Positions 1-8,362 of a stretch of DNA of 64,000 nt are shown in pieces. The notes beneath the pieces were generated by a model. That model was not told the DNA's origin and made no database searches. It was given only the letters and a program-made list of their open reading frames with translations. The stretch spans positions 1-64,000 of the forward strand of contig JAETNS010000009.1 of the NCBI GenBank assembly GCA_021772015.1. Direction: 5' to 3'. Each line of letters opens with the position of its first letter. Position 1 is the stretch's first letter. This DNA comes from Prevotellaceae bacterium (GTDB lineage Bacteria > Bacteroidota > Bacteroidia > Bacteroidales > Muribaculaceae). The position numbers were made by a program, and so were the translations under genes.

Positions 1-128
1 AAAAACCGAATTTTCCGCCGAAAGCACCCTTCGGACGAACAACGCCAATCTCTCCTAACTCTCAACACATTACTTTATTCCCCATTTATTGCCATAGTCT
101 CGCGAATTCTTCGTATATTTGTACGAGA

Positions 129-1787
129 TTATCTTAATTCAAATTTATCACACCTACCATTTATACTGATAAGATACATTCCTGATTGCAGAAAATCCAA
201 ATTGATAATCTCACTCGTTTCTGCGGGAATCCAGGATGAATACACCAGTCTCCCATCCGTGCCATAAACTTTCAAATCAACCGAGCTCCGGGAGATGAGC
301 TTAAGAGTCCTTCCAGACATATGATAACTGTAATCCCGATGGGTGCCATCAGTAAATAAGGTGATACCGGAAGCTATCGGATCATCAACAACAGACACTT
401 TATACGCTCCTAAAAAGGAGCCGGGCATGTATGCGTAAAATGTAGCTGTTGGGGAGGAGGAAGCGTCCTGTTCATTAGGCGCGAGATTTGTGTCAGCCTG
501 TCGGGAAGTTGATCCGGAACTGATTGTGACGACTTTGGGGCGAAGTGTTTGATATTTTATCGGACATGGGTATTTAGTCTCATTGTCGGGGAATTGCCAA
601 AGGCTTGAAAGGGAAGAAAAAGAGGAAGAATCCGTCCATCGTGCCAATTTGAAAACAATGCCGGACGCTTCATTCCTCTCGTAGGGAAGAATCATCAATT
701 TTTCATCACCGACATTGACCGGGAATGCGCCGAAGCAGCCCGTGTCATGATATGTGAGATTTTTATCTGAGAGCACATCTGTCTGATTCAACATCAGATA
801 AGGCTCTTTGGCCGACAAAGAATGCCGTTCTCCATTGTCCTTATATAAAAGCACCGGGGAATGGGTGTCGGGATTGGCATTTGTGCCGAATCCTTGTACA
901 AGATGATAATCGTCATCTATCTTGGTGGAAAACAACATACCAATCCAAGGCTTTTGAGCAGGTGTATCAGAACGTGACTCAAACACATATTTATCACTGT
1001 CATAGCGAGTTATATTTATAGCAGGTTCTGTCGCAGCTTTTGAGAAATCAAATTCGCATCTTGAAGGGTAATAAACGTTCCCCCATGCATTGCCCCAAGC
1101 GTGCCAACAACCTATTGCCAAGTTGAAATTGCCGGACATGAGATCTCCCGTCAAACCAAGCCATTCAAAATTTGGCAAAAACCTATCACTTTTTTCTTTC
1201 TCACCTGACAAATATGAGATGGTTTTAATGAAATTCAAATCAGAATCATATACTTGAATATATAAATTGATATAATTTGTTATCGGATTAGCATTCAGAC
1301 CTATCATCGCAATATGTCCCCTTTGGTCTGCCATGACAAAACGTTGGAGTGCAGTATTTGCAAGCTCTTCGGAGAAATCGGCATGCAAGTCCGGTAGATA
1401 GGAACCAGTAGCAGTGTCAAATCTCCTTAAAGTAATCCTCTCCCCTGGGATATTATATTTCTCCACATAGACATAAATGATATCGTCAATTATAAAGAGA
1501 TTATGATTGTTTTGGAAGGCATCATCTACGGCATCTCCATCGGAAGCTTTTGACATGTCCATTTCCCACAAAGATTCCATATGGAGATATTGCTTTGTTG
1601 ATGCTGCCGAATGGCTAATCAACATGTCCTCGAAAGTTGAAACATTGTCACCAACCAGAAGGCCATCCGTTACTTGCGCATAGCATGAGATAAGAGAGAA
1701 TGCCAATGCACATAAAAGTAAGGAGACCTGTCTATATAAGCCTCCTGACAGTCCTTTCACAGGACAGTTTATAATTAAATTATTCAT
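129..1787 (-). CDS. Secreted protein of unknown function with sorting-like tail
   Basis: 552 aa. I do not recognise the family. A hydrophobic stretch at about residues 20-38 ending in a Cys/Ala region looks like a signal peptide, so the protein is probably exported. The last ~80 residues resemble a type-9 secretion (Por) C-terminal domain: a VYGTDGRLVY strand, then a LQSGMYLISING strand and a short basic end. The middle is rich in Trp, Tyr and Asp and may be beta-propeller-like, but no repeat is clear. It is transcribed away from the capsule locus from its own consensus promoter (1852-1882). An extracellular or surface role is inferred; a substrate cannot be named. Confidence 0.6.
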   Translation of the reverse strand: MNNLIINCPVKGLSGGLYRQVSLLLCALAFSLISCYAQVTDGLLVGDNVSTFEDMLISHSAASTKQYLHMESLWEMDMSKASDGDAVDDAFQNNHNLFIIDDIIYVYVEKYNIPGERITLRRFDTATGSYLPDLHADFSEELANTALQRFVMADQRGHIAMIGLNANPITNYINLYIQVYDSDLNFIKTISYLSGEKEKSDRFLPNFEWLGLTGDLMSGNFNLAIGCWHAWGNAWGNVYYPSRCEFDFSKAATEPAINITRYDSDKYVFESRSDTPAQKPWIGMLFSTKIDDDYHLVQGFGTNANPDTHSPVLLYKDNGERHSLSAKEPYLMLNQTDVLSDKNLTYHDTGCFGAFPVNVGDEKLMILPYERNEASGIVFKLARWTDSSSFSSLSSLWQFPDNETKYPCPIKYQTLRPKVVTISSGSTSRQADTNLAPNEQDASSSPTATFYAYMPGSFLGAYKVSVVDDPIASGITLFTDGTHRDYSYHMSGRTLKLISRSSVDLKVYGTDGRLVYSSWIPAETSEIINLDFLQSGMYLISINGRCDKFELR

Positions 1788-1851
1788 TGTGTGTAAAAAA
1801 ATGTGAGAATAACTGACCGATCCAATCGAACCGGCATTATTTATTTTTCGC

Positions 1852-1882
1852 CAAAATTAATACTTTTTATGGATTTGTCAAA
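1852..1882 (-). promoter_or_regulatory. Bacteroidetes-type promoter for the 552-aa secreted protein
   Basis: Read on the minus strand: TTTG (1882-1879), a 19-base spacer, then TAATTTTG (1859-1852). This matches the sigma-ABfr consensus TTTG-N19-21-TAnnTTTG. The start codon lies about 64 bases beyond the -7 box, leaving a short 5' UTR. Confidence 0.75.
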
Positions 1883-1954
1883 ATATTTTTTCGATTTTAA
1901 CTTTTGAGCCATCAATTTCAATGCCCAATATGACCGCAAACCTGTGAACAGCGG

Positions 1955-1967
1955 AATTTTTGCATAG
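1955..1967 (+). repeat. Left inverted repeat of putative invertible promoter
   Basis: AATTTTTGCATAG. It is the exact reverse complement of 2173-2185. The two copies lie either side of the capsule promoter with 205 bases between them. Such repeats in front of Bacteroidales capsule operons are recombination sites for a site-specific invertase. Confidence 0.7.
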
Positions 1968-1980
1968 GTCGCGATAAGCG

Positions 1981-2012
1981 TTTGGTTATTTAAATATTTG
2001 TTTGTAATTTTG
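1981..2012 (+). promoter_or_regulatory. Consensus promoter of the polysaccharide locus
   Basis: TTTG at 1981-1984, a 20-base spacer and TAATTTTG at 2005-2012, a perfect match to the Bacteroidetes housekeeping consensus. Transcription should start near 2019. It sits inside the inverted-repeat-bounded segment and reads toward the antiterminator gene. Confidence 0.82.
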
Positions 2013-2025
2013 CAGTCGCTTTAAC

Positions 2026-2041
2026 TCTCTCAATTGAGAGA
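2026..2041. repeat. 16-bp perfect palindrome at the start of the capsule leader
   Basis: TCTCTCAATTGAGAGA, self-complementary over 16 bases, roughly 7-22 bases after the predicted transcription start. In DNA it could be an operator; in RNA it would give a small hairpin at the 5' end of the leader. Which of these applies is unknown. Confidence 0.5.
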
Positions 2042-2172
2042 TAGAGGTATTTGATTAATCCGTAATATATTAAGGGCAGGATTGCCGACAAAGCCCATGT
2101 ATATGGAGATGGCGGAAACCGGAGAGATGCATCAAACACATTAAAGCCGGTTGTTGATCCTGGAGAACTTCT

Positions 2173-2185
2173 CTATGCAAAAATT
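2173..2185 (-). repeat. Right inverted repeat of putative invertible promoter
   Basis: CTATGCAAAAATT, the perfect 13-base inverted copy of 1955-1967. It ends 88 bases before the antiterminator start codon. The bases outside it (ACAGG) also echo CCTGT found 9 bases beyond the left repeat, so the ancestral repeat may have been longer. Confidence 0.7.
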
Positions 2186-2273
2186 ACAGGTATAGGGGAG
2201 GAGTCCGGGGATTACCCATATGGCAATCGATACCGTCTGTCTCTGAAAAACGCCTTATGATTGGTTCCCTTGA

Positions 2274-2813
2274 ATGGAAGACACCACTGATCAGTTACAT
2301 TGGTATGCGATAAAAACGCGCAGCGAAGCCTCGACACAAGCTTATCTTGAAAGCATGTGTCGAGATGTTTATGCGCCAAAGATCCGTGTTCGTACAGCCG
2401 ACAATAGCCCACAGACATCCACCCGTTCGGCGGCTCCCCATCTGTTGTTTTTCCTGTCTCCCGAACCAGACGCATTACGTCTTGAAAAAGAGAGCCACAA
2501 AGAGGGAAGTCCCATCTCTCCGTTCTGGATATACCGACTACCCGGATCTGATAGAATCCAGCCGATATCGACCGAGGAATTCAATCTCTTCCGGCTGTTG
2601 ACAACAGACGATCCAACCATTCAATGTGAGATCTACGGCAAACCGGACTTCCACATCGGTCAGCATGTCCGGATAACCGCCGGCCCCTTCGCCGGCTATA
2701 CTGGCTACACCCGCCGTATCCGCAACAACAAGCATGTAGTGGTCGAGATCGAGGGTCTCTGCGCCATCGCCCTCCCCTTCATCCACCCCTCTCTCCTGAT
2801 CCCCAACGATTAA
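2274..2813 (+). CDS. UpxY-family transcription antiterminator (NusG paralogue)
   Basis: 179 aa. An N-terminal NGN domain opens with WYAIKTRSEAS (residues ~10-20), and a C-terminal KOW-type segment follows at ~127-160 (GQHVRITAGPFAGYTGYTRR). This is the layout of the UpxY/LoaP/RfaH-like specialised NusG paralogues, which bind RNA polymerase and prevent premature termination in long operons. It is the first gene after the invertible promoter, so it probably promotes readthrough of the 20-kb locus behind it. No upxZ-like inhibitor gene follows. Its composition resembles the backbone rather than the AT-rich genes downstream. Confidence 0.87.
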   Translation: MEDTTDQLHWYAIKTRSEASTQAYLESMCRDVYAPKIRVRTADNSPQTSTRSAAPHLLFFLSPEPDALRLEKESHKEGSPISPFWIYRLPGSDRIQPISTEEFNLFRLLTTDDPTIQCEIYGKPDFHIGQHVRITAGPFAGYTGYTRRIRNNKHVVVEIEGLCAIALPFIHPSLLIPND

Positions 2814-2821
2814 TAAAAACG

Positions 2822-2847
2822 TTCAGGAATCCTTAGACATTCCTGAA
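2822..2847 (+). other. Stem-loop between antiterminator and first structural gene
   Basis: TTCAGGAAT and ATTCCTGAA form a perfect 9-bp stem with an 8-base loop. No T-tract follows, so it is not a standard intrinsic terminator. It lies at the composition step between the antiterminator gene and the AT-rich cassette. It could be a pause or processing site. Confidence 0.5.
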
Positions 2848-2885
2848 TCACCAATAAGAAATTAAAACCACCTAAATTTAACAGT

Positions 2886-4697
2886 ATGCAAGCAATTATA
2901 TTAGCTGCCGGAATGGGAAAACGCCTTGGAGAACTGACCAAAGGCCATACTAAGTGCATGATTGAGGTTAACGGCACAAAACTCATTGATCGGGTGATCC
3001 ACCAATTATCGAAATTAAATCTTAATCGGCTGATTATCGTAACCGGCTACAAAGGGAAGGAGCTTAAAGAATATATTGGAGACAGATATAACACCTTATT
3101 GAAAATCGAATATATAGACAATCCAATATACGACAAGACAAATAATATCTACTCTCTGTCCTTGGCTAAAGAAGATCTTTGCAAAGATGACACCATACTT
3201 TTAGAGTCAGACCTAATATTTGAGGATTCAGTTCTTGAAATGCTTATCACCAACAATGAACCCAATCTGGCTCTTGTGGCAAAATACGAGACATGGATGG
3301 ACGGGACGATGGTACGAATCGATGCCGACGACAACATTGTCAACTTTGTCCCGAAAGCGGCATTCCGATATGAAGATATAGATGTTTACTACAAGACCGT
3401 AAACATCTATAAATTCTCCAGAAAGTTTTCTAAAAATGAGTATGTACCGTTCCTGGAGGCATATTCCAAAGTAATGGGCAATAATGAGTATTATGAACAA
3501 GTCCTTCGTGTTATCACAATGGTTCATAACTCAAGTCTTAAGGCACTCCCAATCGGCGAGAAAAAGTGGTATGAGATAGACGATATACAAGATCTCGATA
3601 TAGCTTCGGCTATATTTTCAGATCATGAAACGCGTTATCATGAATACCATAAACGATATGGCGGCTATTGGCGCTTCCCTTCCCTGCTCGATTATTGCTA
3701 TCTGGTCAATCCATTTTTCCCGCCAAAGAGAATGATTGATGAAATGAGGGCTAATTTTGACACTTTATTGACAGAATATCCTTCTGGGCAATGGGTAAAT
3801 TCATTGCTTGCCGCCAAATATTTCGGGGTCAAACAAGACTATATCGTTGTGGGTAATGGAGCTGCCGAACTGATAAAGTCATTCACAGAAAGTCATCGTT
3901 ATGACCGAATCGGAGTCACCTATCCAACATTTGACGAATACCCTAACAGGTTGCCCAATGCCGAAATAATCCCGTTCATTTCTAAAAAAACGGATTTCAG
4001 GTATGACGTTGCAGATTTGGAACGACATTTTGTTGATAAAAATTTAGACCTGTTACTATTAATCAATCCTGATAATCCATCCGGGAACTTTCTTCCCATC
4101 AAAGATGTCTTGAATCTGGCAAAGTGGTGCCGTGACAGGAACATCCACTTATTAGTCGATGAGTCTTTCGTTGACTTTACAGATGGCTTTGAAGAAAATT
4201 CTCTGATTCATAATGATATTTTGGAGGCTAATCCCAATCTATCTGTAATGAAATCAATCTCCAAAAGCTATGGTGTTCCAGGTCTACGCCTCGGAGTGTT
4301 TGCGACATCCGATATGACTTTAATTGCTGCGATGAAGAAAGATGTTGCCATATGGAACATCAACTCTTTCGCTGAATTCTATCTTCAGATTTATGGAAAA
4401 TACGAGGCGGATTATCGCAAAGCGTGCCATAAGTTCATTGCCGAGCGTGACCGCTTCTTCATAGAACTCCAACAGATACCATGGCTCCATGTAATGCCCT
4501 CGCAAGCAAATTACTTTCTTTGCGAAATCATAAAAAGATACACCGCAGAAGAGCTTACGCGTATTCTACTCGATCACAATGTGCTTATCAGCAATTGTGG
4601 CAGAAAGAATAATATGGGAGGAAAAAATCTCATCCGTATCGCTGTACGTTCTAAAGAAGACAACAATAAACTTATCTCGATTTTGAACTTAATATAA
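2886..4697 (+). CDS. Bifunctional LicC-like nucleotidyltransferase / PLP aminotransferase-fold enzyme
   Basis: 603 aa in two domains. Residues ~1-245 are a NTP-transferase: IILAAGMGKRLGELT at 4-18, a TNNIYSLSLA motif typical of LicC-type phosphocholine cytidylyltransferases, and a WYEIDDIQDLD end. Residues ~255-600 are a class I/II PLP enzyme like HisC/CobD, with Schiff-base lysine K460 in SISKSYGVPGLRLG. Known relatives of the PLP part make ethanolamine-phosphate from phosphoserine or serinol-phosphate from dihydroxyacetone phosphate (the Campylobacter capsule enzymes Cj1436/Cj1437). I infer that this fusion makes and activates an amino-alcohol phosphate as its CDP derivative, which LicD downstream could transfer. 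A role in 2-aminoethylphosphonate activation is an alternative, but no PEP mutase is present. Confidence 0.75.
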   Translation: MQAIILAAGMGKRLGELTKGHTKCMIEVNGTKLIDRVIHQLSKLNLNRLIIVTGYKGKELKEYIGDRYNTLLKIEYIDNPIYDKTNNIYSLSLAKEDLCKDDTILLESDLIFEDSVLEMLITNNEPNLALVAKYETWMDGTMVRIDADDNIVNFVPKAAFRYEDIDVYYKTVNIYKFSRKFSKNEYVPFLEAYSKVMGNNEYYEQVLRVITMVHNSSLKALPIGEKKWYEIDDIQDLDIASAIFSDHETRYHEYHKRYGGYWRFPSLLDYCYLVNPFFPPKRMIDEMRANFDTLLTEYPSGQWVNSLLAAKYFGVKQDYIVVGNGAAELIKSFTESHRYDRIGVTYPTFDEYPNRLPNAEIIPFISKKTDFRYDVADLERHFVDKNLDLLLLINPDNPSGNFLPIKDVLNLAKWCRDRNIHLLVDESFVDFTDGFEENSLIHNDILEANPNLSVMKSISKSYGVPGLRLGVFATSDMTLIAAMKKDVAIWNINSFAEFYLQIYGKYEADYRKACHKFIAERDRFFIELQQIPWLHVMPSQANYFLCEIIKRYTAEELTRILLDHNVLISNCGRKNNMGGKNLIRIAVRSKEDNNKLISILNLI

Positions 4698-4701
4698 CAT
4701 T

Positions 4702-5613
4702 ATGAAACTCGTCACAAGCAAAGAAATAGCAGATCTACTTATTAGCCCCGCCGAATCAGTTGACTGGGCAAAAGAAGCATTCCTTATAAAGGACAATTGT
4801 ATTCTTCCACCGAAGATTTCCATTCATCCTCGTGGGAATGATTTTTTCAATACAATGCCGTGCTTGTTACCTGAAAAACACCACTTATTCGGTTGTAAAG
4901 TTGTATCACGAGTTAAAGGTACTCATCCATCTTTAAAAAGTGACATGATGGTATTTGACACCCTAACTGGTGGGATGATAGCACTTGTCAACTGTGACTG
5001 GATAACTGCACGCAGAACCGGTGCCGTTGCAGCTATTGCCATCAATACTCTTAGAAAAACTGACGCACAAATTTATTCTTTCATTGGACTTGGTGTAATA
5101 GCCCGAAATGTATTAGATTGCCTTATAGCAACTAATCTGAAGTCAAAAATGGAAATTCGTTTGATGCGCTACAAAGATCATGCAGAAAAAATAATTGACG
5201 AATACAGCCATTATCCCAATGTTAGCTTCACTGTTGTCGATACCGTTGAAGAGTTTGCAAGAAATGCAGATGTAATAATTTCGTGCATAACCGATGCTGA
5301 AGGATTGATTGTGGAAGATGTGAATCTCTTTAAACCAGGGGTTCTTGTTGTCCCTGTTCACACTCGAGGTTTCCAGAATTGTGACACCATTTTCGACAAA
5401 GTAATTGCAGACGATCATGGTCATGTATGCGGATTTAAATACTTTTCTCAATTTCGATATTTCGCGGAACTTTCCGATGTCCTAAAAGGGAAAAAGCACG
5501 GTCGGGAAAACGACACCGAACGCATTCTGGCATATAATATCGGTCTTGGTCTACATGATATTTTCTTCGCCAGCAAAATACTTGACAAGTTAAATTTTAA
5601 AAATCCACAATAA
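4702..5613 (+). CDS. Ornithine cyclodeaminase / mu-crystallin family dehydrogenase
   Basis: 303 aa, a normal length for the family. The signature ITARRTGAVAAIAI (~103-116) and a Rossmann FIGLGVIARNVLDC segment (~129-142) mark the NAD(P)-binding OCD/mu-crystallin fold. It starts 4 bases after the nucleotidyltransferase fusion, so the two are surely co-transcribed. Family members cyclise ornithine, oxidise amino acids or reduce imines (SbnB, alanine dehydrogenase). In a capsule locus it more likely makes an unusual amino acid or N-carboxyalkyl amine for decoration. The family's GAGxQA loop is GLGVIA here. The specific substrate is unknown. Confidence 0.75.
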   Translation: MKLVTSKEIADLLISPAESVDWAKEAFLIKDNCILPPKISIHPRGNDFFNTMPCLLPEKHHLFGCKVVSRVKGTHPSLKSDMMVFDTLTGGMIALVNCDWITARRTGAVAAIAINTLRKTDAQIYSFIGLGVIARNVLDCLIATNLKSKMEIRLMRYKDHAEKIIDEYSHYPNVSFTVVDTVEEFARNADVIISCITDAEGLIVEDVNLFKPGVLVVPVHTRGFQNCDTIFDKVIADDHGHVCGFKYFSQFRYFAELSDVLKGKKHGRENDTERILAYNIGLGLHDIFFASKILDKLNFKNPQ

Positions 5614-5720
5614 TACAGAGTTTATAATAATTCATCTATATTTTCCGGTAATATCTATCGGCAAAATATTTTTTATTATCCCTACTAATTTACCGAGTCG
5701 ATCATTACTTTATATTGATA

Positions 5721-7163
5721 ATGGCAGACGCAAAAGTATTTAAAGGAGTGATATGGTCTTCTTTGCAACGTTTTGGAACAATGCTGGTCTCATTTGTATC
5801 CAATATAGTCTTAGCAAGGCTCCTATCACCTGATGACTATGGGGCAATCGGGATGTTAATGGTATTCATTGCTATTGCAAATGTTTTTGTTGACAGTGGA
5901 TTCGGTTCTGCACTTATACAACGTAAAAATGCAACCACTGTAGATTACTCAACTGTATTCATAACAAATGCAACCCTATCATTATCACTTTATCTAATCT
6001 TGTTCGTTTGCGCGCCTTTAATTTCAGATTTTTATGGTGTAGAGATTCTAACGCCTTTATTACGGTTTGAAGGATTGATACTTCTTTCGAATGGGATGTG
6101 TTTGATTCAAACCACAATAATGCGAAAAAGAATGGATTTCAAGCGGCTTGCAACTGCCAACCTTGCCAGTAACTCCATAGGCGCAGTATGTGCAATAAGT
6201 GCGGCATATTGTGGGTTAGGTGTATGGAGCCTTGCAATGAAAGGCATCATAGTAAGTGTAATGACTGCCATCATTTTATGGCATCTTTCGGATTGGCGTC
6301 CATCATGGCAGTTTAGTTCTAAATCTTTCTCTGAACTATTCAGTTTCGGGGGATTTATGCTATTGTCAAGTATTTTGACAACACTATCGAAAGAAATTTC
6401 AACATTAATCATCGGGAAACAATTTAAACAAGATATATTAGGGTATGTCACGCAAGCAAAGACACTACGTAACATCGCTTCCGATAGCATTTCTTCCGTA
6501 ATTTCTCAAGTATTATACCCGGATTATTCAAACAATCAAGATAATCTAAAAGAAATAACCCGGAAATTGAATTTCGGAGTTTATATAATCTCCTATATAA
6601 CCGTCGCACTCTGTATATTATTAATATGTATTGCCAAGCCGCTTATCATTATGATTTATTCAACAAAATGGGCAGCTATAATTCCATATTTTCAGGTTCT
6701 TTGTATCAGTGGAATATTTTTATCAATTCAAGATGTGAATTATTTTGTTGTCGCAGCAAAAGGCAAAAGTAAGAACTTAACTTGGATGAATTTAATTAAA
6801 TTGATCGTACTTATAAGTGCCCTTTATATTTGTGGAAAATATTTTGGCATTTATGGTGTACTATGGAGCATGGTTGGTTATTCATTGTTTTCCTACATGA
6901 TATTTGGCTATTTGGCCACATCCATCCTTTCGACAACCTTGATTACCCAGTTGTCTAATATTGCAAAATGTTTTGGTCTTGTAATAGTTCCCATATCAAT
7001 ATGCTATATTTTTCAACAAATCAACCCAATAGATTCCAATTTAATCCATATTGTTGCTTGTTCAATTTTATATACAATCTCTTTTTTGATAATGTCAATG
7101 ATTTTCAAGCCCCAACCATTTATTTACTTAAAAACACTATTTTATAGCCGATTTCATAAATAA
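5721..7163 (+). CDS. Wzx-type polysaccharide flippase (first copy)
   Basis: 480 aa integral membrane protein with about 12-14 hydrophobic segments. The N-terminus (VFKGVIWSSLQRFGTMLVSF, then ARLLSPDDYGAIGMLMVF) is typical of the polysaccharide transporter/MOP family, which flips lipid-linked repeat units across the inner membrane. ATG 5721 is chosen; an in-frame TTG at 5715 is less likely. The gene is very AT-rich: the line 6601-6660 has 20 G+C in 60 bases by hand count. A second flippase at 19035 in the same locus is clearly different in sequence composition. Confidence 0.88.
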   Translation: MADAKVFKGVIWSSLQRFGTMLVSFVSNIVLARLLSPDDYGAIGMLMVFIAIANVFVDSGFGSALIQRKNATTVDYSTVFITNATLSLSLYLILFVCAPLISDFYGVEILTPLLRFEGLILLSNGMCLIQTTIMRKRMDFKRLATANLASNSIGAVCAISAAYCGLGVWSLAMKGIIVSVMTAIILWHLSDWRPSWQFSSKSFSELFSFGGFMLLSSILTTLSKEISTLIIGKQFKQDILGYVTQAKTLRNIASDSISSVISQVLYPDYSNNQDNLKEITRKLNFGVYIISYITVALCILLICIAKPLIIMIYSTKWAAIIPYFQVLCISGIFLSIQDVNYFVVAAKGKSKNLTWMNLIKLIVLISALYICGKYFGIYGVLWSMVGYSLFSYMIFGYLATSILSTTLITQLSNIAKCFGLVIVPISICYIFQQINPIDSNLIHIVACSILYTISFLIMSMIFKPQPFIYLKTLFYSRFHK

Positions 7164-7174
7164 TTCACGCTATT

Positions 7175-8362
7175 ATGATAATCCATTGCGCAGGAGATAT
7201 TATGCCAGGAGGTGTTCTAAATAAGACCGAACGGCCTTATCTGACGAAGGATCTACAAGAATATCTGAAATCAGTCGCATTATTCGTTGGCACATTAGAA
7301 TGCGCTATCGGAGATGACCCTCATTTTGACGAAGAAAAAATGAGAAGGAAACAAGATATCGTTTACGCAGAAAACAGAGATTTACAACGAATTAAACTAT
7401 TTGGCAAACAACAAATTGTCAGTTTAGCAAACAATCATATTTTTGATTTAGGAGCTAAGGGCCTTGAAAACACGATCAAGCAACTCGATGAACATGAAAT
7501 TTTACATTGTGGAGCCGGTAGAAATATTGCGCAAGCCACACAACCAGTGATAATTAACACCGAAATAGGCTCTATAGCATTCATTTCTGTATGCGACTAC
7601 AGAAACGAGACTGTAGGATACGTTCCTTTCGCCTCTTCAACTAAAAGCGGAGTGTCCCCTCTTTATCCTCTTCGTAATGTAGGAGAGCAAATAGCAAAAC
7701 TTAAGAAACAGGTAGATTATATTTTCGTATTATCCCACTGGGGGATTGAAAATGTGTGGGAGCCGACCAATAATGTAGTAGCCGCATCCAATTATCTTAT
7801 AAAGGCCGGCGCAGATGTTATCATTGGGAGCCATCCACATAGAGTACAATGTCCATACACAATTAATCGAAAGCCAGTCTTCCCAAGTTTAGGAAACTTT
7901 TTCTTTCCGGACAGATATTTAAATACCCCCCGTCCAACTTACTATCCACCTTTGGGAGAAGATACATCCCGATACCCTGTAACGGATTGTTATCCATATG
8001 TTGATGAACCGACATTAAAGATTTGGAAGCATCTCGCTCGTATTGGAATGATTGCGGAGATTAAAATTGAGGCGGGAAAGATATCCAGCGATTACAAACT
8101 TACTTATCTCTCCAAAGATAACATATTGGGGTTCATTGACGAAAACGAACAATCTAAAGTAATAGATGAATTCAAGCGTCTGCACTCATGGTTAAATGGG
8201 TCAAATAATATTTACAGAATTGCTTACTCATCTAAATTAAAACTACGCAAACTAAGATGTTATCTTAGAAATCATTTTTTAAACCATTCCAATTCTAATG
8301 AGCCGTTTAACAACATTCATAAAAGAGGCATATCGGTTTTTGATAATAAACATATCAATTAA
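7175..8362 (+). CDS. CapA-family metallophosphatase-like protein
   Basis: 395 aa. The PGA_cap/CapA signatures are present: HCAGDIMPGG at the N-terminus, SLANNHIFDLG, VLSHWGIEN and IIGSHPHRVQ, which supply the Asp/Asn/His metal ligands of the calcineurin-like fold. CapA proteins belong to poly-gamma-glutamate and polysaccharide export systems, but their chemistry is not settled. There is no clear signal peptide, so this copy may be cytoplasmic. Its end overlaps the next gene by 65 bases in another frame. It is followed by an ATP-grasp gene, a pairing that suggests amino-acid or peptide attachment to the glycan. Confidence 0.82.
   Translation: MIIHCAGDIMPGGVLNKTERPYLTKDLQEYLKSVALFVGTLECAIGDDPHFDEEKMRRKQDIVYAENRDLQRIKLFGKQQIVSLANNHIFDLGAKGLENTIKQLDEHEILHCGAGRNIAQATQPVIINTEIGSIAFISVCDYRNETVGYVPFASSTKSGVSPLYPLRNVGEQIAKLKKQVDYIFVLSHWGIENVWEPTNNVVAASNYLIKAGADVIIGSHPHRVQCPYTINRKPVFPSLGNFFFPDRYLNTPRPTYYPPLGEDTSRYPVTDCYPYVDEPTLKIWKHLARIGMIAEIKIEAGKISSDYKLTYLSKDNILGFIDENEQSKVIDEFKRLHSWLNGSNNIYRIAYSSKLKLRKLRCYLRNHFLNHSNSNEPFNNIHKRGISVFDNKHIN

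Larger units (their letters stand above)
1955..2185 (+). promoter_or_regulatory. Putative invertible (phase-variable) promoter segment, ON orientation
   Basis: A 231-bp segment bounded by perfect 13-bp inverted repeats and holding one consensus promoter that reads toward the capsule antiterminator gene 88 bases beyond the right repeat. The arrangement (repeat, promoter, repeat, upxY-like gene, polysaccharide genes) is that of the phase-variable capsule loci of Bacteroides fragilis, where a serine invertase flips the promoter. The repeats here are shorter than typical and do not show the Mpi-site core I know, and no recombinase gene is in the window. Inversion is therefore a strong inference, not something directly seen. 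Confidence 0.68.
1788..2273. other. 486-base divergent control region between secreted protein and capsule locus
   Basis: No gene is evident in this stretch. It contains the minus-strand promoter (1852-1882), a pair of 13-bp inverted repeats (1955-1967 and 2173-2185), the capsule promoter between them (1981-2012), a 16-bp palindrome close to the predicted transcription start (2026-2041), and a ~255-base untranslated leader running to the antiterminator gene. A long leader is known for UpxY-controlled operons, where the antiterminator acts on the nascent 5' UTR. A possible 15-codon reading frame lies at 2097-2144, but nothing shows that it is translated. Confidence 0.7.

Noticed and set aside
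1..128. Possible promoter at 114-121 (TATATTTG)
   Set aside because: No TTTG at the right distance and it would read into the tail of a gene on the other strand; taken as chance.
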